Origin: Byssothecium circinans
Lineage: Eukaryota; Ascomycota; Dothideomycetes; Pleosporales; Massarinaceae
DNA length: 64,000 nt
Assembly (NCBI GenBank): GCA_010015675.1
Contig: ML977034.1
Coordinates: 7,543 to 71,542 of the forward strand
Reading direction: 5' to 3'
Within the stretch, counting starts at the first letter, position 1, and every line of letters starts with the position of its first letter. Under the pieces are notes generated by a model. The model was not told where the DNA came from, did no database searches, and saw only the letters and a list, made by a program, of their open reading frames with translations. The translations under genes and the position numbers were made by a program. This document shows positions 11,801 to 24,407 of the stretch, piece after piece.

Positions 11801-14800
11801 TATAGTACTTATAGATAGTAAAGCTATATAGATAATTATCTCCCCTTAAGTAGTTAAGAAGTTTAATATACCTTATTAAGATAAGGAATATCTAATATAA
11901 GTAGTATTAGCCAACGATAGACTAATATCCTACGGTAATAGATTCTTAAGGTTAGAAACCTAAGAAGTATTATTCTACATACTTAAGATTAAGGATATAA
12001 TATCTGTTAATATTATAGATCTTAGTAAAGAAGATATATTAATTAGATATAATTAGCTTAGAAAGCATAATCCTACTATTAACTAGTAGAAAGGAATAAT
12101 ATTTAGCTAAAAACCTACGCGTAAGGTTACTAGAATATATTATAGAAGATTAAGCCTAATAATCTAAAGCTTACGTAGTTAGACTAGATAGATTAGTAAG
12201 ATATTACCTTATAAGATTAAAAAAATCTATAAAAAGGACTCTTTATAATTAAGAGTTATTTAGATATAGAGAGTTACGCCTATAAAAGATAAACCCTAAC
12301 CTATAATACTAGTAGAATATAAGGAGTTTTAAGACTTATTTAAGGAATAAGATAAAACTATATTACTAGAACACTAGGAATAAGATTACAAGATTTACCT
12401 AGAAGAAGGCACGAAGTTACGCCCTAGACTAATATATCTACTTACGTAGGACTAGTAGAAGGAGCTACGAACCTATATTAAAAAGAATATAAAGTAAGGA
12501 TATATATAAGAAAGTATAAGCCTAATAGCTTTACTAATTCTTTTTATTCTAAAGAAGAATAGAAAGCTACAACTCTATATAGATTTTAGATAGCTTAACT
12601 ATATTATAAGGAAGAACTACTACCCTCTTCCTCTAATCTAGAAACTTATAGACTACTTCTAGGGAGTTACGTAGATTATAAAATTTAATATATAAGATAG
12701 ATTCTATTAAATATAGATAGCTAAGGGCTATAAATAGCTAATAGCTTTTAAGACTTAGTATAGTCTATATAAATATATAGTTATACCCTTTAGACTTACA
12801 AACGTGCCTATAATATTTTAGGTGCTTATTAATAGAGCACTTTACGAATACTTAGATATTTTTATAACTGCGTACTTAGACAATATACTAGTATATACCT
12901 TAGGAATACTTAAGGATTATATTAAATATATTAAGAAGGTACTTAGAAAGCTTAGAGAGTATTAATTACCTCTATAGCCTAAGAAATACAAGTTCTATGT
13001 TATAGAGATAAACTACTTAGGATTTATCGTCTTATAAGATAGCATCGCTATAGACCTAAAAAAAGTCAAAACTATAAGGGAATAGCTAAAACCTAAGATA
13101 GTTAAAGATATATAATCCTTCCTAGAATTTACTAACTTCTACTAAAAGTTTATTATAGGATATTTAAAGACTACAGTGCCTCTTACAGAGATTACTAAAA
13201 AGGAAAAGGGATTCTAATAGGGACAAGGATAATAGAAGGCTTTTAAAAAGCTAAAGGAATTATTCTTATTAGCCTCTATACTATAGATGCATAATCTAGA
13301 ATAGCTACTAAGAGTAGAAATAGATATATTAGACTATGCCTTAAGAGTAATACTCTTATAGTAAGGTAAAAATAGGAGATAAAGACTAGTATTCTACTAT
13401 TCTTAAAAGTTCTTTAGTGTAGAACTCAACTATAATATTTATAATAAGGAACTACTAGCAATAGTAGATACCTTTGAATAATAGTAAGCCTAATTAGTAG
13501 GTACTAAATACGAAGTAGAAGTATATTTAGATTACTAGAACTTAACAAGTTTTATAATAACTAAGAAACTTAACTAATAATAGGTTAGATAGGCTAAGAT
13601 AATAGTAAACTACGACTTTAAGATATACTATCGCCTAGGATTACTAAATAGAGCAGTAGACGCTCTTAGCTAAAGATCTAACCTTTAAGAAATAGACTAA
13701 CCTATTACGTACAATGTAGACTTATAAAAGGATAATAACAGCAGTCTAAGCTATAATTAACCTTAATTAACTAAGGTAGCTAGGATTAATTACTAAGGAC
13801 TAAAGGTATACGACTTTGTAGATTACAGTTAATTAACCCTAGAGTAGAGGGCAGAGTATAACTTAGTAAAGTATCTTAGGGCAGGACCGCCCTAAGATAA
13901 AAAATAATAGCTTATACTAAACGAAACTTATATACTAACCCTAATATGAAAACTATACAAGTCTAAGGAATACAGATACCCTAGGATTAACAAAATGATT
14001 TAATAGATTGTAAATAAGTACTTAATACCTAATATATAAAAAATAGTTTAGAATGCAATAGGCGACTATTTAGCCTATTCTAAGAATAAGCCTAAGAGAT
14101 ATAAGCCCTATAGATTACTCTAACTACTAGAACTACCTACGCGCTTATAGATTAGCATTATAATAGACTTTATTATAAAGCTCCTAAAATTACTAGAACT
14201 AGGATTAGCATAGCTATACAACTTAATATTAGTAATTATTAACTAGTTAACTAAAGTATTAATATTAATACTAATAGAAGAAATAGTTACTACTAAAGAA
14301 ATAATTTATAAGGTAACTAAGGTACTTATTAGTTAATATAGTATACTAGAATAGTTTATTACTAATTATAGGACACTATTTACCTCTAAGTATTAAAGCA
14401 TATTCCTAGCAAAGCTTAGAGTTAATAAAAAGCTTTTAACTAGCTTCTATCTATAGATAGATAGTTAGACGGAATAAACAAACTAGACGCTAGAATAGTA
14501 TCTAAGAATATACGCTAATAAGCTACAGGATAACTACGTTAAACTCCTGCTAATAGCACAATTAGCTTACAACAGCACGAGATCCTTGACAATAGGATAC
14601 TCGCCGTATTATGCGAATTATAGATATAAGCTGACTACTTATTAAGATCCTAAGGACGTTAAGAGTCTTTTAGTAGAAGCTAACAATAAGGCACAACTTC
14701 TTCGCGAATTATATAATAAATTAAGCTAATAAATTGCTTAATAGAACCTTATAATAGCTAAGTTAGTAAATAAGAAAAGGCTTAAAGGATTAACCCTTAA

Positions 14801-15210
14801 AGAGGAGGATAAAGTTTTCCTATCGTAAAAAAATTTAAAAACTAAATAGCTATGCAATAAACTAGATAACCTCTAAATAGGACTATTCTAGATCCTAGAG
14901 GCTAAAGGACTAGTAATATTTAGACTAGAACTTGTTAAAAGTATACGTATATACCCTATTTTTTATAAATTACTCCTTAAACTAGCGTTACTAGACGCTA
15001 AAATTAAGATGTAAATTAAGCTTAAGGATAAAGATTACAAGGTTAAAGAAATTAAGGACCTATAGAAATTTAAGTGTTAGTAGAAATACTTAGTTAAGTA
15101 GAAGGACTAGCTAGATAGCTAGAATACCTAGGAACTAATATAGAATCTTATTGACTATATAAAATTAGTAAAAGACTACTACTAGTAGTATCTAGAGATA
15201 ATAACTCTAT
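11790..15210 (+). pseudogene. Gypsy-2 pol, RT catalytic Asp mutated
   Basis: The protease site reads VLIDSKA near 11804-11824. The RT box at 12873-12884 reads Y-L-D-N: the second catalytic Asp has become Asn, a G to A change that would abolish activity by itself. RNase H, integrase and the C-terminal chromodomain (to about 15205) follow in the same order as in Gypsy-1. The pol frame is again -1 relative to gag. Confidence 0.9.
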
Positions 15211-15289
15211 ATTTACTAGGAAAGTAGAAACGGTAAAGGATAAAGAAAGATTAAAAGAGATTAAAGAAGGATTAGCTTATAACTAGCCT

Positions 15290-15728
15290 AGGTTAGTTAA
15301 CGACAGTTTAGATAGTAGCAGTTTAGCTAAAATAGTAGTCTCTATACTCTTTAAAGTGTCTACCTCTTAAGTAGTATCTATTGCGTTTAAGATATAATAA
15401 TCCTAGTTTGTAAAGGAACGTTTATAGGCCTTAAGTTTAGCTAGCTTAACGCGAAGCTATACTACCTTAGCCTTAAAATAAAGAAGCGTAATTTACTTCT
15501 TTTTTTTTTTTATACGTTCTCTTACTTCTCCTCTAAGATAAATAGACTATACTTAGTATAAACCTAAATATAAGTAGCATACTAACCTATAGCCGTATTA
15601 ATAAAATAATAAAGCCTACGCTTCTAATAACGCTTATAACCTAGCGTTATCTCTAATCCTTAAAGATAGACTTAGTCGGCACGATAACAATGGTATATAG
15701 TTAATAACTTAGATAAGACCTTAGGTAT
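15290..15728 (-). pseudogene. Antisense Cys-rich coiled-coil ORF of Gypsy-2
   Basis: Equivalent to the antisense ORF of Gypsy-1. Its start codon at 15728-15726 is mutated from ATG to ATA. The following PKVLSKLLT and ITLGYKRYQKR segments are preserved. The frame appears disturbed near the long A/T run at about 15500-15515. See the Gypsy-1 and Gypsy-3 entries for the domain reading. Confidence 0.55.
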
Positions 15729-15796
15729 AGTTAAGGAAAGATTAGTAAAACTCTAAGGGAAGCTATAATACTATAAGTAACTAGGGATATACATAA

Positions 15797-15804
15797 CTTA
15801 TATA
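15797..15804 (-). promoter_or_regulatory. TATA box of the antisense ORF, Gypsy-2
   Basis: TATATAAG on the minus strand in the context AGCTAGTATATAAG, 69 bases before the former start codon. Confidence 0.55.
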
Positions 15805-15879
15805 CTAGCTATAGGAAGAAGCGGTATAGTAGATATACCTCTTAGGATATTAGGATAATAACCTTAAAGAGGGGGATAA

Positions 15880-16232
15880 TATGATAAGATAATAAATAAG
15901 CGCAGCTACGTAGGAATAATACGCTTAGGGAGAGTATTAGATAGTAGGGCGCGAGATAAGGTTAGGGTGTTAGTTACGTAATTATAATCCTACTAAGACT
16001 AACTAATCTTAGGAGCAGGCTATAGTCCTGAACTAAATAAAGATCTAGGGAGTAAAGGCTCTAGGCAGGATTAAAGACTTATTAGAAGAATAGAATAAGT
16101 AGTATAAAGACTAGAAGGATTTCCTTTATCTTTTAGATTCTAGTTCTTTATAGTTAACTTTTTATAGTTTATCTCTTACTTAGATTAATACTTAGTTATT
16201 CTATAGTTTATTATAGAATTAGAGTTCTTTAG
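15880..16232 (+). repeat. 3' LTR of Gypsy-2, left part
   Basis: Follows the polypurine tract GAGGGGGATAA and matches the first 353 bases of the LTR. It is interrupted by LTR-X; TTTAG at 16228-16232 is the duplication made by that insertion. Confidence 0.9.
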
Positions 16233-16824
16233 TGTAAGAAAGCAAGGGAGGTTTGAAAGATATTTAAATAACAATAGAAGTTATTTAAATATAGAAATAT
16301 AAAAGCTATATAAAGATAGCTCTTACATAAAGCTGCTAGCAGTAGAAGAGGCTAGTAGTATAGTAGGTAGTAGGTAGAAAGTAATAGCCAAAGTAATTAA
16401 TTTTAAGTAGGCCTACAGCACTTATTTATATACATTCAGTCCGAAGTATATCCTATACTAGCCCTGAGTATTTCCTATACTATAGATCGAGATCTATTAC
16501 CTAATGATCTGAGATCTAGCATAGATCAAGATCTATTACCTAATAATCTACGATCCTTGGTTTGAAATCTAAATTAATTTAAAATCAAATAGAAAGCTCT
16601 AGAACTAACTAACTAATAATAGCTAGTCTAATACTAGCTGTATTAGTATTAGGCTATATTTAGCCCAAAATAAGTACATACACTAAATAAGTACCTTACT
16701 AACTAGAAATAGCTTAGTAAGTACTTAGATACAAAGTAGAGGTACTTAGCCTCTATATAAACTAAAAACTAATAGAAAAATAAAAATTCTTTTAAATAAG
16801 TGTAATATACACTAAAATACACTA

Positions 16825-18675
16825 ACGTAAAGCACTACCGAACTACCTACACTACTAAACTGCCTATGATTCCTTAGCAACACCAACTCTATCTTTAATA
16901 CAAAAATGCCTTAATAATAAAGGTCTGAACGACTCTAACACGAAGGCAGACTACAGCTTACCCTTAGCGCATACAATAAAGGCTAATTCTAAAGCTATTG
17001 AAGCGCTACTAAGGCCTTTAACGTCAAGCCTCGCGTCTTTACTAAACGCGCTAAAGGAATACCGTTTTAACTAGAAACGGTACCGAACTATTTAAAACTA
17101 TCCTTAACTAAGTAGGAAACACTTATCTTATACATCCTTAATCTTAATTCACGAGGATTCACGCCTATGTTGGACGAAGTGTTAGATATAGCGAATAAAC
17201 TACTACGCAAGTAGGGTAGTAAGAAAGTAGGCATTAACTAAATAAAATAGTTTGTAAACCGTTTAGAATAGTTACGAACAGTTTAAAACTATTTAAAGGA
17301 CCGTTAAAGGGCGCTGCAGAAAGATCCTAAGGTGGTTAGCGCGTAGTTTAAGCTTGTATAAGATACTAAAGCAAAGTACAGCGTACATGATAATGATATA
17401 CACAACTTTGACGAGACTAGCTTTTAGATAGGTATTATTAGCTCTATAAAAGTGGTTACTAGCTTAGAGAAGCAAGAAAGGCCTACAATAATTTAGCCAG
17501 GCGATAAGGAGTAGGTGATAGATATCTAAAGTATATATTTAAATAGTACATTCACCCTACTATTTATTATATACAAAGGATGCGTCTACATTTTTTTATA
17601 GTACTAGGAAGCTAATATACCACGCAATTAGAAGCTCTTAGTTTTAGAGAATAGATAGACAACTAATAAGCTTAGTCTTACGTAGTTAAAGCACTTCAAC
17701 GAGCATACAAAGGCGAGAACTATTAGCGTCTGTTAGTTACTAATTTTAGATAGCCACGAAAGCCACCTAAATTAGGATTTTAAGGATTATTGCAAGGATA
17801 ACAAGATTATTACGCTTTATATGCCTGCGCACTTATCACACATTCTTCAGCCGCTTGATGTAGTGTTATTCTCGCCGCTTAAGCGCAAGTACTTTAAGAT
17901 TATTTAGAACTTAGCGCGCTAACACGTTTTTTATGTTAATAAGGAAGCGTTTCTACCAGCCTTTAAAGACGCGTTTTTAAGCGTATTTACAGTTTAAAAC
18001 TGTTGAAAGGCTTTTAAGGCAACAAGGCTAGTCCCTTTAAACGCGTAGGTAGTGCTGAATTGCCTTAATGTGCATATACGCACCCTACTAGGACCCCTAC
18101 TACTAGAGACGCCGTAGCAATTAAGAATACCAAGTAATACACGCGAATTTAGCTTATAGTTAAAGCTAGTACGTGATTCTATTACTTAGTTACTACGGAC
18201 GGCTTAGGGTAGGCTTTTGCAGCTCGTTAAAGGCGCTAAGTTAATGCTGCATAGTAGCGCGCTAATAAAGGCACGCATTAAAGAGCTTAAACAGCAACTT
18301 ACAGTAGTAACTAAGCAAAAAACACGCAAGCGCAAGTATCTTTAAAAGGGCGGCATTATAGAGTATAGTCTTATAGTAGACTAGAATAGTTCTAAACCAT
18401 TAAGAACTATTTAGAACTATAAGAAAGCGAAAGTAAAGAGTAAATACAAAGTGCGATAACTAAGTGTTCACTACTACGGCAACTACGGTAAGGCTAGGCA
18501 TAACGCGAGAACGTGTTAAGTAGATGAAGAAGGTTCTTCTAAGTTAGAGGCTAGTACTTAGTTTATCATGTTAAGTAGTAATACGGACGATAATAGCGAT
18601 AAAGTTAAGTAAGTTAGTATTGCTAAGGAATTGTAGGTAGTTTAGTAGTGTAGGCAGTTTAGTAGTGCTTTACGT
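16825..18675 (+). mobile_element. Pogo-A, full-length pogo/Fot1-like transposon (1851 bp)
   Basis: Inverted repeats start ACGTAAAGCACTACCG and end with the reverse complement at ...GTGCTTTACGT. It is flanked by TA at 16823-16824 and 18676-18677, the target of Tc1/mariner-superfamily elements. Each end has two tandem units of the repeat. It is nested inside LTR-X and is among the least RIP-damaged pogo copies here. Confidence 0.93.
16906..18636 (+). pseudogene. Pogo-A transposase
   Basis: A 576-codon frame runs from ATG 16906 to TAG 18634-18636 with no frameshift; internal stops are RIP-type. A psq-like DNA-binding region lies in the first 70 residues. A CENP-B-like helix-turn-helix follows (around YILNLNSRGFTPMLDEVLDI). 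The catalytic core has its first Asp in NFDETSF (17410-17412), its second in LILDSHESH (17749-17751) and its third in LQPLDVVLFSPLK (17857-17859), all in one frame, giving a DDD triad. Basic and Asp/Asn-rich segments follow. A CCHC-like knuckle near 18467-18520 has some Cys replaced by Tyr. It would bind the inverted repeats and cut and paste at TA. Confidence 0.9.
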
Positions 18676-18898
18676 TATCAAGAATATAATATAATTTTTA
18701 TGATTACTAAGTACCTAGTACAAAGCAGTTGTACCAAAGTACTAGAAATCAAAGTGTTGTTTTTAACTTGTTATAGTAAAATAACTCGTCAACCAGTTTA
18801 TACTAAATTTTAATATGTTATAGAGAAAAGCTTAAACTATAATATAAAAATACCTTAGGTTATTATATAAGCTATTAAGCTTACTATTTTACATTTAG

Positions 18899-19023
18899 TA
18901 AGATAAGTTACCTAGTACGCTTGCTTCTTAAATTACTAAAGATACCTACCTAAAGTATACACCTTATATAACTAACCTCCCCTAATACGGATTAGGATCT
19001 AGTAAGTATACCCTTTAGTAATA
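18899..19023 (+). repeat. 3' LTR of Gypsy-2, right part
   Basis: The remaining 125 bases of the interrupted LTR, starting TAAGATAAGTTACC and ending GTAATA. The element duplication CTCTA follows. Confidence 0.9.
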
Positions 19024-19519
19024 CTCTAACTTAGAAGAATTCTCTTTATTAGCTTAATAAGTTCTTATATTATACCTAGCCTTACTATAGTTACTATAGT
19101 ACTAAATACTTAGTTATTATACCTTATCTTTACTCTTTACCCTTAGCCTTTTATAGTTCTAAACTTTATAGTACTACCCTTTTAAAGAGACTTATATTTA
19201 TGTATTTTATACTTAGTTACTACTATAAGTTACTATTTAAGCTTTTTAATATATACCTTTATAAGTATAGTATTATATAGTACTAACTTAGTACTTTTAA
19301 TAAGCTATAAAAGCCTATCCTGTACTATTTATAGTAACTAAGTAATAGAATTATATATAAACTTTAACTATAAGCTGAATTTACGTATATTACTTAGAGT
19401 CTTTAATAGCTATAGCATCTCTAGTAGTAGGAGTCCTAGTAAGGTATATATATATATTAAAGTAATTAAATACTACTTATATATTTAGAGGGATTAGCCC
19501 TATTACCTCATTATAATAA
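19024..19519 (-). mobile_element. Pogo fragment P2, part 2
   Basis: Continues the antisense transposase from 8953 (C-terminal third: knuckle region, basic region, then toward the catalytic core). It is heavily RIP-mutated. The match to pogo ends at about 19519 in ...CCTATTACCTCA, where family U sequence starts; the rest of P2 is not present. Confidence 0.75.
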
Positions 19520-20372
19520 TGCTAACTAATACTAGCTTTAGTATAGCTTAGGGTTAGATCTAAATAATTATAGAAGTATAAAAAGTCTAATTAATAAACT
19601 AAGAAGAAGGATTAATTAATAGGTCTTTTATAAAAAGATAATTAAAACTATAGAACTGTCTAGAGACTAAAAGGGCTTATATACTATCTAGAGTTAAGGG
19701 TAATCTAGTATTAGATAGATATGGCTAAAGATTCAAGAGTATCTAAACTCTATTCTAAAAGATATTAGGCTAATAGTTTTAGAGATACGCTATTAGGAAG
19801 GAGTAGAGTAGCTTTAGATATATATTAAAGAAGAGCATATAGTAAAGACTATTCTATTATCCCCTTCCTTAAAATTAGATATTCTTATCTAATAGTTTCC
19901 TGTAAATAAGTATAATCTAGCTAGCTTTATATTGTAACTATAATTTCCTACTATAATTAAGGTAATTATAAAATTTAAACCTATTACCTAAAGAGTAGGG
20001 TAGTTAAGTTAGAGTAGTTCTAGTAGTAGATCTTATTTACTTTATATGACCTTTAACTTTAATAGAGGTAAGAGAAAACGCAAAGATTCCTAATATTTGT
20101 AGGTAGCTAGTAGGTATAAAAAAAGAAATTTTAGCCTTTTAATTCTTTTCTTCTTTACCCTATTATTAATTCTACTTTATAAGTTTTAAATCTTATCTAA
20201 ATAAGTACTATTACTAACCTTTTTCTAGATCTTCTAGTAATATTATAGAATACTACTCTAGCCTACTAAATTCTTTACCTATTATCTATAATCTTTTTAC
20301 TACTATACTACTCTTAGTACCTCCTAGTACCCTACTAAAGGTATACTATATTATATACCTATGTACTATCTA
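19520..20372 (+). pseudogene. Family U, part 1: unidentified repeated coding-like sequence
   Basis: One plus-strand frame stays open apart from TAA/TAG across most of this stretch. It shows a Lys/Arg/Ile-rich N-terminal part (LNNYRSIKSLINKLRRRINQ) and a later Ser run followed by a low-complexity segment, where Leu/Ile/Phe codons probably replace Pro codons (C to T). A diverged second copy lies on the minus strand at 47571-47935, so this is repeated DNA. I do not recognise a domain. It could be a retroelement gag-like protein, a transposon-captured gene or a RIP-hit gene family. It continues at 22225 and 24408. Confidence 0.45.
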
Positions 20373-22222
20373 ATATAGAGCACTATTAAGCGCGCTATAC
20401 TATTAAGCGCGCTAGTTTCCCTTAGCAATACTAATACTATACTTATCACGAAATGCCTTAACTAATAAACCTATTACTTCTATAATAAGAAGGTAGAGTT
20501 AAGCTTACCTTTTAAGCTTACTATTTAGGCTAATTTCTAAGCCTCTAACGCGCTGCTAAAGCCTTCAATGTTCGCTATTAAACCCTCTCTTAACGCGCGC
20601 GTAGAATTACCTTTTAACTAGAAATAGTTTTAAACTATTTTAAACTATTCTTAACGAAAGAGAATACACTTATATAATATATCCTTAACCTTAATTTGCA
20701 AGGATTTATGCCTATATTAAGTGAAGTGTTAGATATAGCGAATAAACTACTACATAAGTAGGGTAGTAAGAAGTTAGGCGTTAATTAGGTAGAATAGTTT
20801 ATAAACTATTTAAAACTATTATAAATAGCCTAGAATTATTTAAAGGACTATTAGAGAGCTCTATAAGAGGATCCTAAGGAAGTTAGTACGTAGTTTAAGC
20901 TTATACAGGATACTAAAGTAAAGTATAGCGTATATAATAATAATATATATAACTTTAATAAGACTAGCTTTTAGATAGGTATTATTAGCTCTATAAAAGT
21001 AGTTACTAGCTTAGAGAAGTAAGCAAGGCCTATAATAGTTTAGCTAGATGATAAAGAGTAGGTAATAGAGATTAATAGTATATATTTAAATAGTATATTT
21101 ACCCTACTATTTATTATATATAAAGGATGCGTCTATATCTCTTTATAGTACTAGGAAGCTAATATACTACGTAATTACAAGCTCTTAGTCTTAGAGAATA
21201 GATAGATAAATAATAAGCTTAGCCTTATGTAATTAAAGCCCTTTAACGCGTATATAAAGGTGAGAACTATTAGCGTCTATTAGTTACTAATTTTAGATAG
21301 CTATAAAAGATACCTACATTAAGATTTTAACAATTATTATTAAGATAATAAGATCCTTACACTCTATATGCTAGCGTACTTATTATATATCCTCTAGCTG
21401 CTTAATATAGTGTGTTTCTTACTACTAAAGTATAAGTACTCTAAGATTATTTAGGGCTTAGTGTAAAAGTGTATCTTTTATATTAATAAGGAAGCGTTCC
21501 TACCAGCCTTTAAAGATACGTTTTTAAGCGTGTTTATAGTTTAGAACTATTAAAAGATCTTTAAGGTAATAGGGCTAGCCCCTCTAAACGCGCAGGTAGT
21601 ACTTAATTACCTTAATATACGTATACGTACCCTACTAGAACCCTTACTACTAGAGACGCTATAGCTATTAAGGACTCTAAGTAATATACGCGAATTTAGC
21701 TTATAGTTAAAGCTTATACATAATTCTATTACTTAGTTACTACAAATAGTATAGGATAGGCTTTTATAGCTTATTAAAGGTACTAAGTTAGTGCTGCATA
21801 ATACTATACTTATAAAGGCGCATATTAAAGTGCTTAAATAGTAACTAATAGTAGTAACTAAGTAAAAAACACGTAAGTATAAGTATCTTTAGAAGGGTAG
21901 CACTATAGAGTATAGTCCTATAGTAGACTAGAATAGTTCTAAACTATTAAGAACTATTTAAAACTATAAGAAGGTAAGAGTAGAAAGTAAATATAAAGTA
22001 TAATAACTAGGTGTCCGCCACTATAGTAACTATAGTAAGGCTAGGTATAATGCAAGAATGTATTAAGTAGATAAAGAGGGTTCTTCTAAGTTAGAGGCTA
22101 GTACTTAGTTTATTATATTAAGTAGTAATATAGATGATAATAATAATAAAGTTAAGTAAGGTAGTGTTGCTAAGGAAAACTAGCGCGCTTAATAGTATAG
22201 CGCGCTTAATAGTGCTTTATAT
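20373..22222 (+). mobile_element. Pogo-B, full-length pogo-like transposon (1850 bp)
   Basis: Flanked by TA (20371-20372 and 22223-22224). Its repeats use a subfamily unit, CACTATTAAGCGCGCTATA, two copies at each end. It is inserted in family U. Confidence 0.92.
20453..22183 (+). pseudogene. Pogo-B transposase
   Basis: ATG 20453 to TAG 22181-22183, 576 codons, the same length and frame structure as pogo-A. The second catalytic Asp is in LILDSY (about 21290) and the third is in a RIP-altered LQLLNIVCFLLLK region where Pro-Leu-Asp has become Leu-Leu-Asn. It is therefore inactive in the active site as well as by stop codons. More heavily mutated than pogo-A. Confidence 0.88.
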
Positions 22223-22224
22223 TA

Positions 22225-22554
22225 TACTTTCTTATAAAGCTAAACGCCTAATTACTACTTTATAAAAAAAGAAAGTAAGAAATATAACTACTATATTACT
22301 TGGAAAAGTTCTTATGTCCTAGTAACTATTCTTTCTAAATCTAATTTAAACTAGGTACTAATATAAGCCTTTAGAGATTCCTTTATACTATTATAAAGAG
22401 TTTATAGCTTTTTATAAAGCTAAGCATGCCCTATATTAAGCTATAGCTAGTAAAGAATCTAATATAGCTTAGACTGTAGTAAAGATTACTACCCTTACTA
22501 TTACTATTATTACTTAAACTAGTAAGGCTAAAATTAAGCTAATAATAATACATA
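22225..22554 (+). pseudogene. Family U, part 2 (between pogo-B and pogo-C)
   Basis: Flanked by the TA targets of pogo-B and pogo-C, and read as the continuation of 19520-20372. A plus-strand frame without TGA is open through most of it (a KKRKQEI segment, then Leu-rich). No recognisable domain. Confidence 0.4.
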
Positions 22555-24405
22555 ACGTAAAGCACTACTAAACCGCGTACGCTACTAAATCGCGCAGAAT
22601 TCCTTAGCAACACTATTACTATCTTTAACGCAAAAATGCTACAACAACATTAGTCTGAAGCACTCTAACACGAAGGTAGACTTTAGCTTACCCTTGCTAC
22701 ATATAATAGAGGCTAATTTCTAAGCCTCTAACGCGCTGCTAAAGCCTTTAACGTTAAGGACCGAGTCCTCAACGAACGCGCTAAAGGAATATCTTTTTAA
22801 GCAGAAATAGTTCTAAACTGTTTAAAACTATCCCTAACTAAGTACAAGACAATTGTTGAATACATCCTTAACTTTAATTCGCAAGGATTCGCGCCTACGC
22901 TAGGCGAAGTGTCGGATATAGCGAATAAACTACTAGCTAAGCAGGGTAAAGAGAGGGTAGGCAAGAACTAGGTAAAACAGTTTGTAAACTATTTAGAATA
23001 GTTACAAACTATCTAGAACCGTGCGAAAGGCCGTTAAAGGGCTCTATAGGAAGATCCTAAGGTAGTTATCGCGTGGTTCAAGCTTGTAAAAGACACTAAA
23101 ATTAAGTATAGCGTACACGATAATAATATCTATAACTTTGATAAAACTAGCTTTTAGATAAGTGCTATTAGCTCTATAAAAGTAGTTACTAGCTTAGAGA
23201 GGCAAGCGAAGCCTACTATTATTTAGCTAGATGATAAAGAGTAAGTAATAGATATCTAGAGTATATATTTAAATAGTATATTTACCTTACTATTTATTAT
23301 ATATAAAGGACGCGTCTATATCTTTTCGTAGTACTAGGAAGCTAATATACTACGTAATTAAAAGCTCTTAGTCTTAGAGAATAGATAGACGACTAATAAG
23401 CTTAGTCTCTCGTAGTTAAAGTACTTTAACGCGCATACAAAGGCGAGAACTGTTAGCGTCTATTAGTTGCTAATTTTAGATAGCCACGAAAGCTACCTTA
23501 ATTAAGATTTTAAGGATTATTATTACAATAATAAGATCTTTACGCTTTGTATGCTACTGCACTTGTCACACATCCTCTAGCCGCTTAATATGGTGTGCTT
23601 CTCGCTGCTTAAGCGTAAGTACTCTAAGACTATTCGAAACTTAGCACGCTAATACGTTTTTTACGTTAATAAGGAAGCATTCCTACTAGCCTTTAAAGAC
23701 GCGTTTTTAAGCGTGTTTACGGTTTAGAACTATTAAAAGGCCTTTAAGGCAATAGGACTAGTCCCTCTAAACGTGTAGGTAATACTTAATTACCTTAATA
23801 TGCGTATATATACCCTACTAGGACCCTTACTACTAGAGACGCCGTAGCAATTAAGAACTCTAAGTAATACACGCGAATTTAGCTCGTAGTTAAGGCTTAT
23901 ACAAAATTCTATTACTTAGTTACTACAAACAGCGTGCGGTAGGGTTTTGCAGCTTATCAAAGGCACTAAGTTAGTGCTGCAAGGCAGTGTGCTTATAAAA
24001 GCACGCATTAAAGAGCTTAAAAAGCAACTTGCAACGGTAACTAAGCGAAAAACACGTAAGCGCAAGTATATTTAGAAGGGCAGCACTATAGAGTATAGTC
24101 CTATAGTAGACTAAAATAGTTCTAAACTATTAAAAACTATTTAGAACTATAAGAAGACAAAAGTAAAGAGTAAACGTAGAGTGTAATAACTAGGTATTTG
24201 CTACTATAGCAACTACGGTAAGGCTAAGCATAACGCAAGAACGTATTAAGTAGATAAAGAGGGTTCTTTTAAGTAAGAGGCTAGTACTTAGTTTATTATA
24301 TGAAGTAGTAATACGGACGATAATAGCGATAAAGTTAAGTAAGTTAGTATTGCTAAGGAATTCTGCGCAGTTTAGTGGTGTACGCAATTTAGTAGTACTT
24401 TACGT
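22555..24405 (+). mobile_element. Pogo-C, full-length pogo-like transposon (1851 bp)
   Basis: TA at 22553-22554 and 24406-24407. The repeats start ACGTAAAGCACTACTAAACC, with two units of the GAACCGCGCA type shared with family M. Inserted in family U. Confidence 0.93.
22636..24375 (+). pseudogene. Pogo-C transposase
   Basis: ATG at 22636; the stop corresponding to pogo-A reads TGC here, so the frame runs on to TAG 24373-24375. The helix-turn-helix is well preserved (ILNFNSQGFAPTLGEVSDIA). The first catalytic box reads NFDKTSF (conserved Glu to Lys) and the second LILDSHESY. RIP stops are fewer than in pogo-B, so it is probably a younger copy. Confidence 0.88.
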
Positions 24406-24407
24406 TA

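Larger units (their letters stand above)
16233..18893. mobile_element. Solo LTR of an undetermined family (LTR-X) carrying pogo-A
   Basis: Starts TGTAAG and ends TTTACA, with the 5-base duplication TTTAG at 16228-16232 and 18894-18898. Minus pogo-A it is about 808 bp. No internal retrotransposon genes are present, so it is a solo LTR or an LTR-only non-autonomous element. It contains a 39-base direct duplication (units starting at 16482 and 16521, with AGATCTATTACCTAAT) and a CCTCTATATAAAC box near 16757 that could be its promoter. No other copy is seen in this window. Confidence 0.8.
8954..19023 (+). mobile_element. Gypsy-2, full-length RIP-degraded chromovirus with nested insertion
   Basis: Same family as Gypsy-1. 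The LTR starts TATTACAAGA (G to A of TGTTAC) and the element ends GTAATA at 19023. CTCTA flanks it on both sides (8949-8953 and 19024-19028). Its 3' LTR is split by LTR-X at 16233-18893; without that insertion the LTR is 353 + 125 = 478 bp, exactly the Gypsy-1 length. It is more heavily mutated than Gypsy-1. Confidence 0.95.
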
